Origin: Gordionus sp. m RMFG-2023
Lineage: Eukaryota > Nematomorpha > Gordioida > Chordodea > Parachordodidae
Reading direction: 5' to 3'
DNA length: 64,000 nt
Assembly (NCBI RefSeq): GCF_954871325.1
Contig: NC_088776.1
Span: forward strand, 42,674,569-42,738,568
Positions 23,901-36,825 of the stretch are shown piece after piece. The notes beneath the pieces are model-generated. The model saw only the letters and a list, made by a program, of their open reading frames with translations. It did no database searches and was not told the origin of the DNA. The position numbers were made by a program, and so were the translations under genes. Within the stretch, counting starts at the first letter, position 1. Every line of letters starts with the position of its first letter.

Positions 23901-26386
23901 AATTTTCGAACAATTTTGCAGAAATTGCTTATCCTCTATATAAGAATGTCAACAAAGAAAAATGGGCTTGGAATCTAGAACACTCTAAAAGTTTTAATGA
24001 TCTTAAGAAGTTGATTAGTCTTCCACCTGCTTTGACATATTTTAACCCTGAATTACCTATAGGGATAGCCACTGATGCATCGAAATGTGGTTTAGGAGCT
24101 GTACTATTTCATACTTAAAAAGATGGTAAAGAAAAACCTATAGCTTTCGCGTCAAGAACTTTATTAAAATCCGAAATGAACTATACCAATATTGAGCGTG
24201 AGGCTCTCGCCATTATGTTCGCTATAAGAAGGTTCCAGGAATACTTAATCGGCACAAAATTTATAATTATTACTGACCATAAACCTCTAGTTCACATCTT
24301 TACCAAGGGTTTTAAGGATAATAGCACCATGTCCTTAAGACTCCAGAAGTGGAATATTACATTAGGAGGATATGATTTTAATATAAAGTATAAAGCCGTG
24401 AAATATAATGTTGTTCCTGATTGTCTCTCGAGATTACCACAAGAATGTCATGATGAAGCTGTTGAAAATATAACTATAATAAACGAATATGGGTATTTAC
24501 CTATTAATTTTAATCAAATTCGTGACGAAACTTTGAAAGATATGTAATAAAAACAAGTCATAAATGATATTAAGAACAACAGGCCTATAATGAATAATAT
24601 TTATAAAAACATTGATTTGAAATTAAGTATAATTAAGGATTGTCTTTACAAAAGCAACAAAATCATAATTCCTGTTCTATGAGAAAAAATATACTACCGT
24701 CATTACATAAAGGTCACTTGGGAGCAGGAAAAATCAAATCCTTAGCCAAAGATTACATGTGGTGGCCTGGTATAAATAATGACATAGTAATGGAAGTGAA
24801 AATTTGTGACGATTGTAACATATATCATGATAATCCTATCAAGATACAAAAACCATGGGTTTCGCAAACCATTTGAAAGGATACACATGATTATGCGGGT
24901 CCGTTTTTCACAAACAATTGGTTGATAATAGTCGATGCCTACAGCAAATTTCCAATTATTATTCCTGTTAAAAATATACGACTGATGTTACTTTAAAAGA
25001 TATCTTTAACATTATATGGAATACCTGAAACTATAGTTACTGATAACGGTACTAACTTTACGAGTAACGATTTTGAAAAATTTTGCAACAATTTGGTATT
25101 AAACATGTGCTCACATTGCTTATCACCAGCAATCCAATAGCCAGGTAGAACGCATGGTGAGAACGTTCAAAACACATAAGAAAAGGAATATTAAAATTGA
25201 CCTAGATTTGGCAAATTTTTATTTAATTAAAGAAACACGCGTAATGATACTACAGGAGTTACACCATCTTAGAGAATGTTTAATCGAGATATTAGAATTA
25301 AATGGGACTTATTAAAACCGTTGGAGGAGAAAGAGAATAAAATAAATGTTACTTTACCACGAAATAGAACCTTTAACGTAGGAGATTTTGTTTGGTACAA
25401 AGTACAAGGTGATGATAAATGGTGCAAAGGCATGATCACATATAAAGAAAGGGACATGATGTTCCAAATTAAGACAGAGAAAGGTATTTTGAGGAGACAT
25501 TTAGATCAAATTAGAATTAGAAACTGTTTAACACAATTATTAACTATGACTCTAAGAATTCTTTTAAGGAGGGAAGTGAAAAATATAAAAATTACTGATA
25601 ATAACGATATAACACCTATTTCTAGACCTGTGCGAATTAAACAAAAATCTGTTTATTTAAAAGACTACATAACTTAAAATATAATATAAATATTAAATTA
25701 CATAAAGTAAATTAAATATTAAAAAACGCTTACACTAAAACGCAAAAAATTAAAACGCTGAAAATATTATATAACAATCTTATTGATTTTTCATTCTTCA
25801 TTTATTCTTATATCCAATTTGATGAATTATTATTTCTCATTATTCGTAACACTGATGATAATAACGATTTTGAAAAATGATAATAATAACAACTGAGTAT
25901 GACAAGCAAGCTATATGACAAAGTCACTATTTATAAGGACAAACTACGATAAGGATATCAAGCTTGCGATTTAAACAAACCAACGATTGGGACAAGCCAA
26001 CGATATGATGACTTGTGAAACAACTTGATGAAAAAACTAACTACGATAACATAATTAAAGTGTGAAGGCTTTTTAGAAGAAGGAGAATGTTATATATTCA
26101 AAATTTATATTTTTACTTTTTTATAATCTATTTAAAAAGTTATATTTTTAATCTAATTTTTGTAACCTTACCTGTTATTACTTTTTGTTTTTCGTCTTGA
26201 TTATATGTATTCTATTTTAAAATTTTATATTTTTAATCTAATTTTTGTAACCTTACCTATTATCACTTTTTGTTTTTCGTTTTGATTATATGTATTCTAA
26301 TTTATATTTTTAGATAATATATATATAGTGTGTGTACGAAGATAGAAAAGGATAATAATAAAATATATTTTTACTTACTCTCACCA
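20988..26386 (+). mobile_element. Ty3/gypsy LTR retrotransposon, broken
   Basis: LTR-like repeats are recognisable at about 20988-21194 and 26088-26386; they share GTGTGTACGAAGATAGAAAA and a TTTTTACTTACTCTCACCA end. The right LTR holds an internal duplication and follows a polypurine tract (AGAAGAAGGAGAA). Between them, in order: a gag-like region from about 21644 with a long Asn/Asp/Arg-rich tail, an aspartic-protease-like patch, reverse transcriptase (YIDDLLITG), RNase H (TDASKCGLGAVLF), an integrase zinc-binding region (GHLGAGK, CDDCN), integrase core (VTDNGTNFTS) and a basic C-terminus. The coding region has about half a dozen breaks. The LTRs have diverged in length, so the insertion is not recent. 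Confidence 0.9.
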
Positions 26387-26712
26387 TGCTCCTTATTCTC
26401 TTCAAGATATAAAATAATATATAATATTATTTATCATAAAAATAAAATACTATGTATATTTTTTGTGCATTATACAAAATAATCAGCAGGGATAATAGAG
26501 CAATGGTGGATCCGACAAAATGGTAAGCTTTTAAAAAAGTAGGATCCTTAAAATTGTTATATTAATTTAGTTAAATTTTAAAAATTATTCATCAGAAATA
26601 AAAGGGTATATTGTGCAGCCCGACAAAAGGATGCTTAAATAATATAAAATTGTTTAAATTATAAAATAATATCATACTAAGTAATGTTCATTCTTATTCG
26701 TATAAACTGGGA

Positions 26713-26870
26713 TTAATCGGATATAACCTCATGATATACCACATTGGTTGTAGTTTTTGTTTTATCATTGGTTATAATCTTTAATTTATGAGGAGAACAA
26801 ACTCGAGACATAGCCACATATAGCATGTGATATAAATAAACTATTGTTGAAATTAAACAAACATAATGTA
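26713..26870 (-). pseudogene. Helitron Rep/Helicase remnant, C-terminal end of the PIF1-type helicase
   Basis: The minus strand reads LYVAMSRVCSPHKLKI, which is helicase motif VI, then TTNVVYHEV and a stop, the usual ending of Helitron helicases. Everything upstream of motif VI is replaced by the tandem block at 26921-28060, so only about 45 residues remain. A Helitron 3' hairpin should lie below 26700 but I could not identify it. Plain Pif1 helicase is less likely because of the NVVYHEV tail. Confidence 0.7.
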
Positions 26871-26920
26871 AAACCGGTATATGGGTCAAAATTAGATGCA
26901 TATTTCTAGTAGTTGGAGGG

Positions 26921-28060
26921 CTATCATCAAAAAAATTTTTTGGGGGACTTATCAAGCCTATTATGATATTCTAAAAGTTAAAAAATAACATGATGAATGT
27001 AATGTTATTAAGATTAAGGTTAATTAATTGTAAGGTAATTAAAAAATAAGATTAAAATAGAGGGGAAAAAGAAGGTATAAATTATTATATTATAAAAATA
27101 ATAAAAATTAAATTAAAGGAATTGATAAGGTTAGGCTATCATCAGAAAAAAAATTTTGGGGGACTTATCAAGCCTATTAGAAATCAGACAAAAATATAAA
27201 TAAACTATTGTTGAAAGTAAACAAACATTAAAATAATGTAAAACAGGTAGATGGGTCAAAATTAGATGCATATTTCTAGTAGTTGGAGGGCTATCATCAA
27301 AAAAAAAATTTTGGGGACTTATCAAGCCTATTATGATATTCTAAGAGTTAAAAAATAACATGATGAATGTAATGATATTAAGATTAAGGTTAATTAATTG
27401 TAAGGTAATTAAAAAATAAGAATAAAAAAGGGGAAAAAAAAGAAGGTATAAATTATTATATTATAAAAATAATAAAAATTAAATTAAATTAAAGGAATTG
27501 ATAAGGTTAGATTATCATCATAAAAAAAATTTTGGGGGACTTATCAAGCCTATTAGAAATCAGACAAAAATATAAATAAACTATTGTTGAAATTAAACAA
27601 ACATTAAAATAATGTAAAATCTGTAGATGGGTCAAAATTAGCATATTTCTAGTTGTTGGAGGGCTATCATCATAAAAAATTTTTGGGATTAAGGTTAATT
27701 AATTGTAAGGTAATTAAAAAATAAGAAAAGGTATAAATTATTATATTATAAAAATAATAAAAATTAAATTAAAGGAATTGATAAGGTTTGGCTATAATCA
27801 GGAAAAATTTTTTGGGGGACTTATCAAGCCTATTATGATATTCAAAGTTAATAATATGATGAATGTAATGTTATTTAGTATAAATAGGTTAGGATAATAA
27901 TATTTGAATATACTTAGTTATCTTCTATTGGTTATAAAAGAAAAATATGAGTATAAAAAGATTTCATTAATGTGTATTTTTGGGGGACTTATCAAGCCTA
28001 TTATGATATTCTAAAAGTTAAAAAATAATATGATGAATGTAATGTTATTAAGTATAAATA
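26921..28060. repeat. Tandem block of about 370 bp beside the Helitron remnant
   Basis: A unit bounded by GGAGGGCTATCATCA, then a GGGGGACTTATCAAGCC word, recurs with starts near 26918, 27288 and 27655, followed by shorter partial copies up to about 28060. The GGGGGACTTATCAAGCC word itself appears at least seven times, twice in most full units. The repeat includes sequence that directly adjoins the helicase motif, so part of the Helitron was amplified together with neighbouring DNA. Confidence 0.8.
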
Positions 28061-29175
28061 GGTTAAGATAAGAATATTTAAATATTTGAATATATTTGGT
28101 TATCGTTATAAAAGAAAAATATGAGTATAAAAAGATTTCATTAATGTGTAATTGATAATATGAGATGAAAATTGATAAGGTAATCTAAAAAATAAAGAAA
28201 GGATTAAGTGAAATAAAAACATTCATATTTACAAATTTGAGGGAATATTGTTTTTCATCCATGTTAAGTATGTGTACACCATCAATTCCAATCAACTTTT
28301 TAAAATAAATACGTACCGATGACATGAGGTAGCGATGACATGACGTCACGATAACGTAGTGAGGACATCGGAAAATTATAATATAGATAATTATATATAT
28401 AAAAATAATATACGCTGTTGTATAATCATTTCTATTGAAACACCAAAATATTAAAATTAGTATATTTCCAATCATTTCAATTTCTATAGTAGTTATATAA
28501 TATTTATATTTGAGCAGGAGTTAATCAAATATGACATATTTTTAAATAAGCAATATTGAAATATGAAAAGGATAAAATTTTATGCTTTTAAAGCAATAAA
28601 ATTATCAATTTTGACGATTAAAACAGATTTAATAAGATGGAGGTTTAATTAATTTAGTGTTCCCCTTCATCTAATCTTATTTAAAAATTTCTATGCCTCT
28701 GATATAGCTGGGGGTGGTAGTATCTATATTATATCACCTATTTTTAAAAAATATTTTTGAAAAATTTAAATTGTATTTTATTTATTTATATAGATAAAAG
28801 TAAAAAAATTTAATATGATATCAACATGGTTTTTTTTCGATCTGGAAATGGTTAAATTTTAAAAAATAGAAGGGATTTGTATTTATTGCGATATCCAGAT
28901 TTTCAGACAAATACAAATATAAATGCTATTGTAATTTAATTATAAAATATAAATCCACATATATTTATTTAAATTTAACACGTTCCTTTAATCTATGGTG
29001 CTATCTCATTACAATTAGATTTGTATAAAAAATTATCCATATAATTAAATAAATAATAAGTAATCATGAATTTTTAGTATATTTTCGCATCCAATATAAA
29101 CTAATTATTGTAGACACACGATACAAATCGACCGTTTATGTAGTCGTAGAAGTTGATTTTCCTCTTTGTATAATC
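28061..29175. other. AT-rich stretch, no gene recognised
   Basis: A minus-strand open frame at 28185-28475 has no recognised domain; a short part (IYFKKLIGIDGVHILNMDEK) looks more protein-like than the rest. A short patch with repeated GATGACATGA words lies near 28315-28345. Otherwise nothing is seen. Confidence 0.35.
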
Positions 29176-29477
29176 CATTGACATATAATAATACCTAGAC
29201 AGACGATGCATTCATAATAATGCATTTGAAAGCGTAGTTAAACTCAAATCAGCTGGGACCCGCCATAATTCTCATGTTAAAAACTACTATATATTTCCTA
29301 ATTTTTTTTAAATTAAAACAACAAATATATATTATCCTAATTTTATGATCCAGATTGATGTTTGAAAATATGTTATTTTAAAAAGATTTTTCACAAACAA
29401 TGGCGTCCCTAGCTGTTTTTCATTGATGTACATTTTAATGAATGCATCGTCAGTCTACGTATTATTATATGTCATTG
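29176..29477. mobile_element. 302-bp MITE with long inverted repeats and an exact 8-bp target duplication
   Basis: Terminal inverted repeats of roughly 100 bp start CATTGACATATAATAATACC and include GACGATGCATTC and CAGCTGGGA. Both flanks carry the identical octamer GTATAATC (29168-29175 and 29478-29485). Same family as 53398-53733 and the single end at 4226-4328. The 8-bp duplication fits P or hAT transposases; the P-like gene at 81-3062 is the candidate driver. Confidence 0.9.
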
Positions 29478-30329
29478 GTATAATCTTGACGATCCATATT
29501 TATTTCTTATTATTCAAGCACCGTGGAAAAAGTTCGTGGAATTTTATAATAATGTATAGTATTTTTATATTAAGTTGTATTATATTAAAAAATTTAAATT
29601 CTATTAAATTTTTTAATATATGTATACATAAAATTTTATAAAATATCTCACCTTTTATATTTAATGACTGGTATCTAAAATTGAATGTAGCTTTATTAAA
29701 AAGCCCGATTTGGGTCGATTTTTAAAAACACGGCCAGATTAAGCCGAAATTTGGCAAATAGAGATTCAAACCTTTCTATCACGCTAAATCTTCATGCTTA
29801 CATAATATTTGACTAAAATCTTAATCGGGACGTTTTATAAATTCGACTTAAATCGAGCTTTTTAACAACACTAATTGACTACCATTATTATGGATTATTG
29901 GAGTTCCATAAAAGTAGATAAATTTTATTCGGTTAAGAGCTGATAATTTTTATCAAGTAAAATAAGAAAATATAAAACTTGCTATAAAATTGAATACTGA
30001 AAGAAAAAAAGAAAAATTAAAAAATAAAGTTGCACTTTTTTCAAAATTCATTTTCTAAGTTAGGAGAAAAATTAGAATAAGAAATAAAAAAATATGCTAA
30101 ACCAAATAAAGCATCTTAATAACAACGTCAGTATGGTAGTTAATTTTAATTTTAGATCATTTTAATATTGGTTAATTTTAATTTAAGATAATTTTATATT
30201 TTTTTTTCATCAAAATTCAAATAAAATTATTTTATCATAAATATCTGGTTCTTAATATATATTTTCAAAAAAAAAATTTCATATAACAAATATAAGTTAA
30301 AAATAAAGATTAAATTATAGTTTTTACAA
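29478..30329. other. AT-rich stretch, no gene recognised
   Basis: The forward frame at 29423-29641 mostly reads through the MITE end and is not credible as a gene. Around 29700-29870 words such as AAGCCCGATTTGGG and TCGGGACG recall eroded hAT ends (compare 53900-54070), but no boundaries can be set. Confidence 0.35.
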
Positions 30330-33190
30330 AAAATTAGAATATAAAATATAATAAATGGTGAACAATAAGAAAATATAAATTCATAATAAGTGATAAAACA
30401 CGGAAGTCTACGAGAAATAATAAAATAAAATAACTTTTTATTTGTCAAAATAATATATCTGTCTCTCAATTTTCGTTATATATATTTTTTTATATAATTA
30501 TTTACATATATACAAAAGAAGAATTTTTTAAGACTTATTTTAAGGTTAAAGAATTTAATTTAAAGTTTTTAAGTTTTTACATATAGAAAAAGAAAAGTAC
30601 GAAATAAAATTTTAAAGGTTACATTATTCACTTTATATTTTTTTTTATTTAACATTTCCCTCTTTTTTTAAGTGACTTCATTCCGCAGTTTCTCATCCCA
30701 TTGAATCATCGTTTGTTGAACATCGTTTGTTGATTTGCCGTTTGTATTTGATCATGCCATTTCCATTTCGCTTTTTAAATATTTTTTATCAAAAATTTTA
30801 TTTATTTATAACAATCATTTTTTCTAGGTCGTAAGTCATAATTCCGATTTTGAACTTGACTTAGAACTTGTGAATTTTGAACTTTAACTTGTTCACTTCT
30901 TCCCCCTCTAAAAAATTTTCTGCTTTGTTGTAGAATTTTCATTCACTATTATGTTCGTTGTTTAGCCTCAGTCATATCTTTTTCATTGGTTTGTTCGTAG
31001 CATTTTGTCCTGATCGTCTAATCATTCGCTTGATCATCAACATCGAATTAGCTTGTTCATCTCGTTATTTATTATCATTTATATTTAGTCATCATTGTTT
31101 GTAAATGTAAATATCATGGTGGCGGCAGATAATTATTACGCTACAAATTGAAATATGTATAAAAAATTTTTTAGCATGATTTTAGATACTGGAACATGGT
31201 GAAATTAGACGAAAGAGGATTTTGGAAAATGATGTTAATATCATTCTAAAAACACGTAAGAGATGATTAAAATGTAAAATTAAAAATAAATATAATAAAA
31301 TTTTAATAATAAAATATTTAAAATATGAAAAAACCTATATGGGACAATAAGAATAAAACAAAATTTATAGATGAATTAGAAAATTATTTAATATATTATG
31401 AGAGTAAAGTTGTTTTGAATTTAACATTTAATTTACCAGATGACTTATATTTGCTTATGGACACAATGTTAATGGAGCTTCAAGTTATGAAGAAGCAATA
31501 TCTGTATTAAAATATTTTTGTGATTATAAAGAGGTAAAAGAGATAAATGGAAAAACTAGATCATATAATATATGTTATCCTAATGAAAATTTTAAAAGTC
31601 AAAATAATAAAAACTTGAGTAAAATTGAATTATGTAAATTAATACCAAATGTTAAAAAAGAAATAAATTCTTATAAATAAAAAGAAGTAAATCATATGAT
31701 TATAATTGATGAAATAATAGTGATTAAAAACAATAATGAAATAAAAATTAGAGAAAATAATAAAATAAAAAATTCTATAATTAATAAAAAATTTAAAAAA
31801 ACTTTTGAAATAAAGAAAATTAAAACAAATATTAAAAAGAGAAGCAAGGTGATTAAATATCTTGATGTTGAAAAAGAGATTAAGAATACGATATGGAGAT
31901 CGCATGTTGAAGAGGGAAGGAGAAAGAAAATTTTTTTTATAAAAAACAAGTTGTAGAGAAACTATGATATAAAAAAATTGTTTAAATTGAAAAATAAAGG
32001 AGTAAAATTGAAAAATAAAGGAGTAAAATTGAAAAATAAAAATAATTAAATAAAAAATTATTATATAAAATAAGTCAATTCCAAATATTCTAATATTCCA
32101 TATTCCAAATTATGATTCTTATTCTTATGAATGATTCTGATAAATCATTTATTCCATTATAATTTCAATTATTCCAAAATTATTTTATTCGAGATATATT
32201 AATTTACAAACATTGATAACTAAATGATAATAAATAACGAGATGAACAAGCTAATGGGAGGATGATATTCGAGCGAATGATTAGACGATAAAAACAAGAT
32301 ACGAATAAACCAATGAAAAAGATATGACTCAGGCTAAACAACAACAAAATATCAAATGAAAATTCTACTACAAACAAATGAAAAAAATTTTTAGAGGGGG
32401 AAGAAGTTAACAAGTCAAGTTCAAAATTCGAAAAGTCAATTTCAAAATTCAAAAATTCAAAGTCAAGTTCAAAAGCGAGAATATGACCTACGACATAGAA
32501 AATGATTGTTATAAATAAATAAAAAATTTTGTAAAAAAAATATTTATATAAAATTTTGAAAGAGAAATGGGATGATCAATACAAACAGCAAATCAACAAT
32601 GATGTTCAACCAACGACGTTTCAACAATGATGTTCAACCAACGACGTTTCAACAATGATGTTCAGCCAACGATGTTTCATAAAAGATGTTCGATAATCAA
32701 TTCAACAAACGATAATCAGATGGTCAAACAAACAATCTAAAGATATACAAACAAATGACTAATGGAGCAATTGAGAAACGAATGACTGGAAGTGAAGATA
32801 AGAAACTGAGGAAAGAAGACATTAAAAAAGAGGGAAATGTTAATATAAATTTTGCATAAACTTTATATATTTTTTACTTTGTAATTAATGACCTTTTTGT
32901 AAAAATTCTTTCTTTTAAATTTATTTAATGATCTTTTTTTCTTTTTGTGAAATATATTTTATGCGACCTTTAAAAAAAGATATCGTATTTGTATATGTAA
33001 AACATTCAAATAACTTTTCTTAAAGTAACCTTAAAACAAATTGTAAATTGTATATATGTAAATAGTATTAAAATAATAATATATATAGTTGTAAAATTTT
33101 TAGTAGATAGATAGAAATTAAATAAAGATTTTAAAATGAATCATAAATAATATCAGTCTTGCCTCTCCTGCCTTCCCTGTAAATATCAGA
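30330..33190. mobile_element. LTR-element fossil: two 3' ends in inverted orientation
   Basis: The left arm (about 30480-31110) and right arm (about 32190-33090) are inverted copies of one another. Both carry the AAGAGGGAAATGTTA junction of polypurine tract and LTR start, a stretch rich in AACTTGACTT-type words, and a GAACATCGTTTGTTG-type repeat that is expanded in the right arm. The LTR parts lie outermost. The middle (31110-32180) begins with a primer-site-like TGGTGGCGGCAG and holds Lys-rich open stretches without a recognised domain. The element is broken and rearranged; no polymerase genes remain. Confidence 0.65.
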
Positions 33191-34265
33191 AGTGCAAAAT
33201 TTTTTAATAGTGAAAAAAATCCGCTATTCTATTAAAATCTACAATGGTATAATGTTAAAAAATATTTTAAATGCAAATCGGTTAATTGCGAAATATCAGT
33301 TAAAAGCGAAAAATTTTAAGCCCCATATTTATATGTTAACAACGCTATTTTTATTGGATAATTTCAAAGCAGGGATTTTTGTATTGGAGATTAACTAAAT
33401 AATTTAAATTTTTTTTTGATTTACATCAATTCCTTAAATTCTTAATACCCAATCTGATGGGTTTTTCTCTTTATCTGAGGCTAGGAACTTAATTATCATG
33501 TATCACGTGATTGTTATTTTATGCTTAGATTGTTATTATAAATTTTAATTATAGAATAGAATCAAAATTATCACAATGCCCTAAAAATAAACTACAAGCA
33601 ACTAAGAAAATTAGCTTTCCGAAAACAAAGCCATAATATTTGACTTGCACAGATACGGAGTTCAAACTGCAGCCTGAATGGCCTTGCTATGCTAGAAAAA
33701 ATAGAATCTATACCAAAATATTTGATAAAGTAGTTCTACTAAGTGGCTGCAGATTAGAAAACGATATCACACAATCTGCAATGTAAGAGGGAATGGAAAG
33801 TCTTTTTATAAAAATAAATTATAAGATTTATTTGATTTTCTAAAAAGGCATGATAGTGCAAAAAGTGATTACTTGAATTTTGTTATAAAAGAGATAACCA
33901 AACCTGATTATTTACATAACAAAAGCAAAGCTATAAATGGATACATCTTTATCCGGCATGCATATGCTAACTTGAAGGACCAAGAATCATTAAGAAGGTT
34001 AAAGGCCATTTTAGAAGGCCTATTTAAACATTCATTACAAATTATTTTAAATTAACTAATTTTATAAAAATTATTTATCTGTTATATATTCAATATAATA
34101 AAGGAAAAATTATTTATTATTTTGATAATGGAAGATATAAAAAAAAATTATATTTCATAAAGAAATATTAAAATATATAATAATAAATCTCTATTGATAA
34201 TATGAAATAAAAAATATACTATATGATAAAATTTTATAAAAAAACGATTTTAATATTACAAATTA
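33191..34265 (+). other. Unrecognised exon-like patches
   Basis: At about 33640-33785 and 33835-34055 the base composition is less AT-rich and forward frames stay open: one reads FKLQPEWPCYARKNRIYTK, the other INGYIFIRHAYANLKDQES and ends in a stop at 34055. A GTAAGAG splice-donor-like word follows the first. They could be two exons of a host gene or pieces of a DNA transposon. I do not recognise the family and assign no function. Confidence 0.35.
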
Positions 34266-34284
34266 ATATCTTGTCATGAAAAAT

Positions 34285-34880
34285 AGGAACACCATGCGTG
34301 CTGGACTAGGAGGGAAAAGGGAGAGTTTTGAAGAAACACTTGTAGTTCCCCATTAGGATTTCAAATTGGATTTTTTGTTTAAGAGATAGAAACTCGTTTT
34401 TGACCCTTGTCCTTAATGAAATTCTTCTACCCAATTGATCTAAGAACTTTAGGAATTGGGAACCGGGGTTTCCCAGAACGCTAAAAAGTAGGGGACTGAA
34501 TATAAAATGGAGGGATCTACATTTATATTTCTTGGAGTTCCAAGGGGTCGGAATTTCCGTTAGCCGGTAAGGAGGTAGAGACATCCCAGACAAGTCTTTT
34601 GCCGCCGTGCCAAGACGTCAAAGACATGCCGTCGGGCAGCTTACCATCCGCATTTAGGAGACCTAACGGCTCCAAACTATTGGGGAAACCGACAGAAATC
34701 AAGGCTTTGCCTATTAACCTATTAAGGTTGTCGTGCCTCAGAAAACGGCCACAGATTTTGAGACAAAAAAAAACAATGTCTAGAGAAGGGATCAACCTGT
34801 TTGCAACAGGCAACACAAGTGTCCACAGGATAAGGCAACCAAGCCTATGGCCAATGACAGTTTGAAACTCAACGTCTGTG
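34285..34880 (-). mobile_element. LINE 3' end with restriction-like-endonuclease-type C-terminal region
   Basis: Two overlapping minus-strand frames (34816-34523 and 34593-34306) give the tail of a non-LTR retrotransposon protein. GKLPDGMSLTSWHGGKRLVW, preceded by RHDNLNRL, is the PD-centred patch seen at the end of invertebrate LINE polyproteins, and FLDQLGRRISL is the region that follows it in those proteins. A frameshift separates the two frames, near 34550. The piece is truncated on its 5' side at about 34880, as LINEs usually are. Base composition is close to balanced, unlike every neighbour, which suggests a young or foreign insertion. The exact clade is not determined. Confidence 0.75.
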
Positions 34881-36084
34881 AGTAAATTTAGTTAGATCGG
34901 GACACAAACAAAGTTTTTCAAATGTGCTTTGAACCATAAGCTTTCTAAATCAAATTTTGTTATAATTATTCACAAAAATGAATTTAAGACTTTTTAATAA
35001 GTGTTGTGAAGATGTAAATATACACAACATTGTAAAGAGAACTATAAACAATATTTCTCTCTCTTTCTTATATATTTATTAAATGTATCTCTAACATTAT
35101 TGATTGTGAAAATATAAAGATATCTTCATATGATATGTGTATATTTTATATTGTTTCAAACTTCTTATTTTATCTTATCCAGCACGGTCATAGACCTGCC
35201 AAAAATGAGCGAACGTGAATTTTATGAATGCCCATCCTTCATAAAATTATGCCGATTTTTTTCTCAAGGATAATTTAACAAAAATGAGTGGAACTTTCCC
35301 TTTCCGATTTTGTAATAGTGAGATTTAGTAATGAGTATTATAAAAGAAAATATAAATTTAGTAATCTTATCTATTTTTGAATCTAGAATAACCACGTCAA
35401 TAATATAGCATAGACATCAATAATATAGAATAAATTATTAAATATAGTAGTTTCCATTTCATCTTTAAATTTTAATTCATTGATTTAATCAAATTTATAT
35501 AAAATTAAAAAAAAAACACATGGTAATATCCAGATTAGACACATATTGGAAAATTATATTTTTAATTATTTTGATTTTTTAATAAACGCAATACGTGTAC
35601 ATTAAAGATGCCAAATTTGATAGCTTTAAGGCTTAGAATATATTTAAATAATATATTATAAACAATAATACAAAATTGGCTTATATAAGAAAATAATTAT
35701 ATTTATCATATAACTGCGAAAAATCGGATAAACTCGAAATACTTAATATTTTCAATCCTAACGCTTCGAAATTATACATTTTTGACTACACATATTTTTG
35801 GTCGAAAATAACCTCTTATTCTCGCAATTATTAATCGAAAAATATAAACAATGTATTATAAAACCGTTTATAAGATAATTGACATAAGAAGAACATGTAA
35901 AAAATTAACATGTAAACAATTCGTTTTATCAAATAAAAATGATATATATAAAAAAGGATATCGAAAACACAACTCAAAAAAAATGATAAAAAAATATATC
36001 TCGAAACATTACAATATGGACATCTGTTAACAAAATTTGTGGCTAGAATATATATTATTTTGCCAAAATCTTAATTTCAAATCG
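34881..36084. other. AT-rich stretch, no gene recognised
   Basis: I see no frame or repeat worth naming, apart from a weak forward frame near 35205-35270 (MSEREFYECPSFIKLC) with no known match. Confidence 0.35.
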
Positions 36085-36640
36085 GCAATCGAACCATTTA
36101 TAATAAACAGCATTATTCTGCATATATATGATATTTACGACAAATACTTCTATTTTGCCGGCTATGGAAATAATAAATAACCACTACATATAAATTTAAA
36201 TGAATTCGATTTAAATTTATATAAAACATTCCCTCCTTTTTAGTTTTGTTTCTATCATATATATTGATTTTTGGGGCCAAATTTTGCAAATTCATTCTTA
36301 TTTGTTTTTATTAATTATGAATCATGCGTATTCATTGTCATTTTATAGGTTAATTTATTGAGTCATCATTATCATGAAAAATATTTTTTTTCTTTTTTGA
36401 AAAAGATTATTAATAAGTGCAAGATATAAAATGCATAAAAAGAGGTAAAATCATTATTAGATTATTATTATTAGATTTTGTTTATTCTTGTTTAAAAATT
36501 ATTTTTATCCATTTGTAAAAAAAATTAATTATAAATTATTCTGTCGCATATATAAACTTGATAAACAAATTATCTTCGACTTTAAATTGTATATCATCTT
36601 TATATATTATTATAACCACGAAGGATTAAAAGAATTATTA

Positions 36641-36825
36641 AAGTCCTCTTAAGTATGAAGGCTGAATATAAAAAAAGGGATACCAAAGTATTTAAATGAG
36701 GCAGTTGAATATAAAAAAGGAATACCAAAGTCCTCTTAAGTATGGCGGCTGAATATAAAAAACGAGATACCAAAGTTCTTTTAAGTGAGACGGCTGAATA
36801 TAAAAGAGATTACCAAAGTCATCTT
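36641..36825. repeat. Four-copy tandem array, about 46-bp unit
   Basis: GGCTGAATATAAAAAA and GATACCAAAG words recur four times with diverged spacers. Directly after it (36850-36950) a second pair of units shares CAGTAAGCCCTGTCGCA / AAGTAAGGCCTGTTGCA. Non-coding. Confidence 0.7.

Noticed and set aside
31639-31956. Several overlapping Phe/Ile-rich and Lys-rich frames
   Set aside because: Low-complexity A/T runs give long frames on both strands; no domain recognised.
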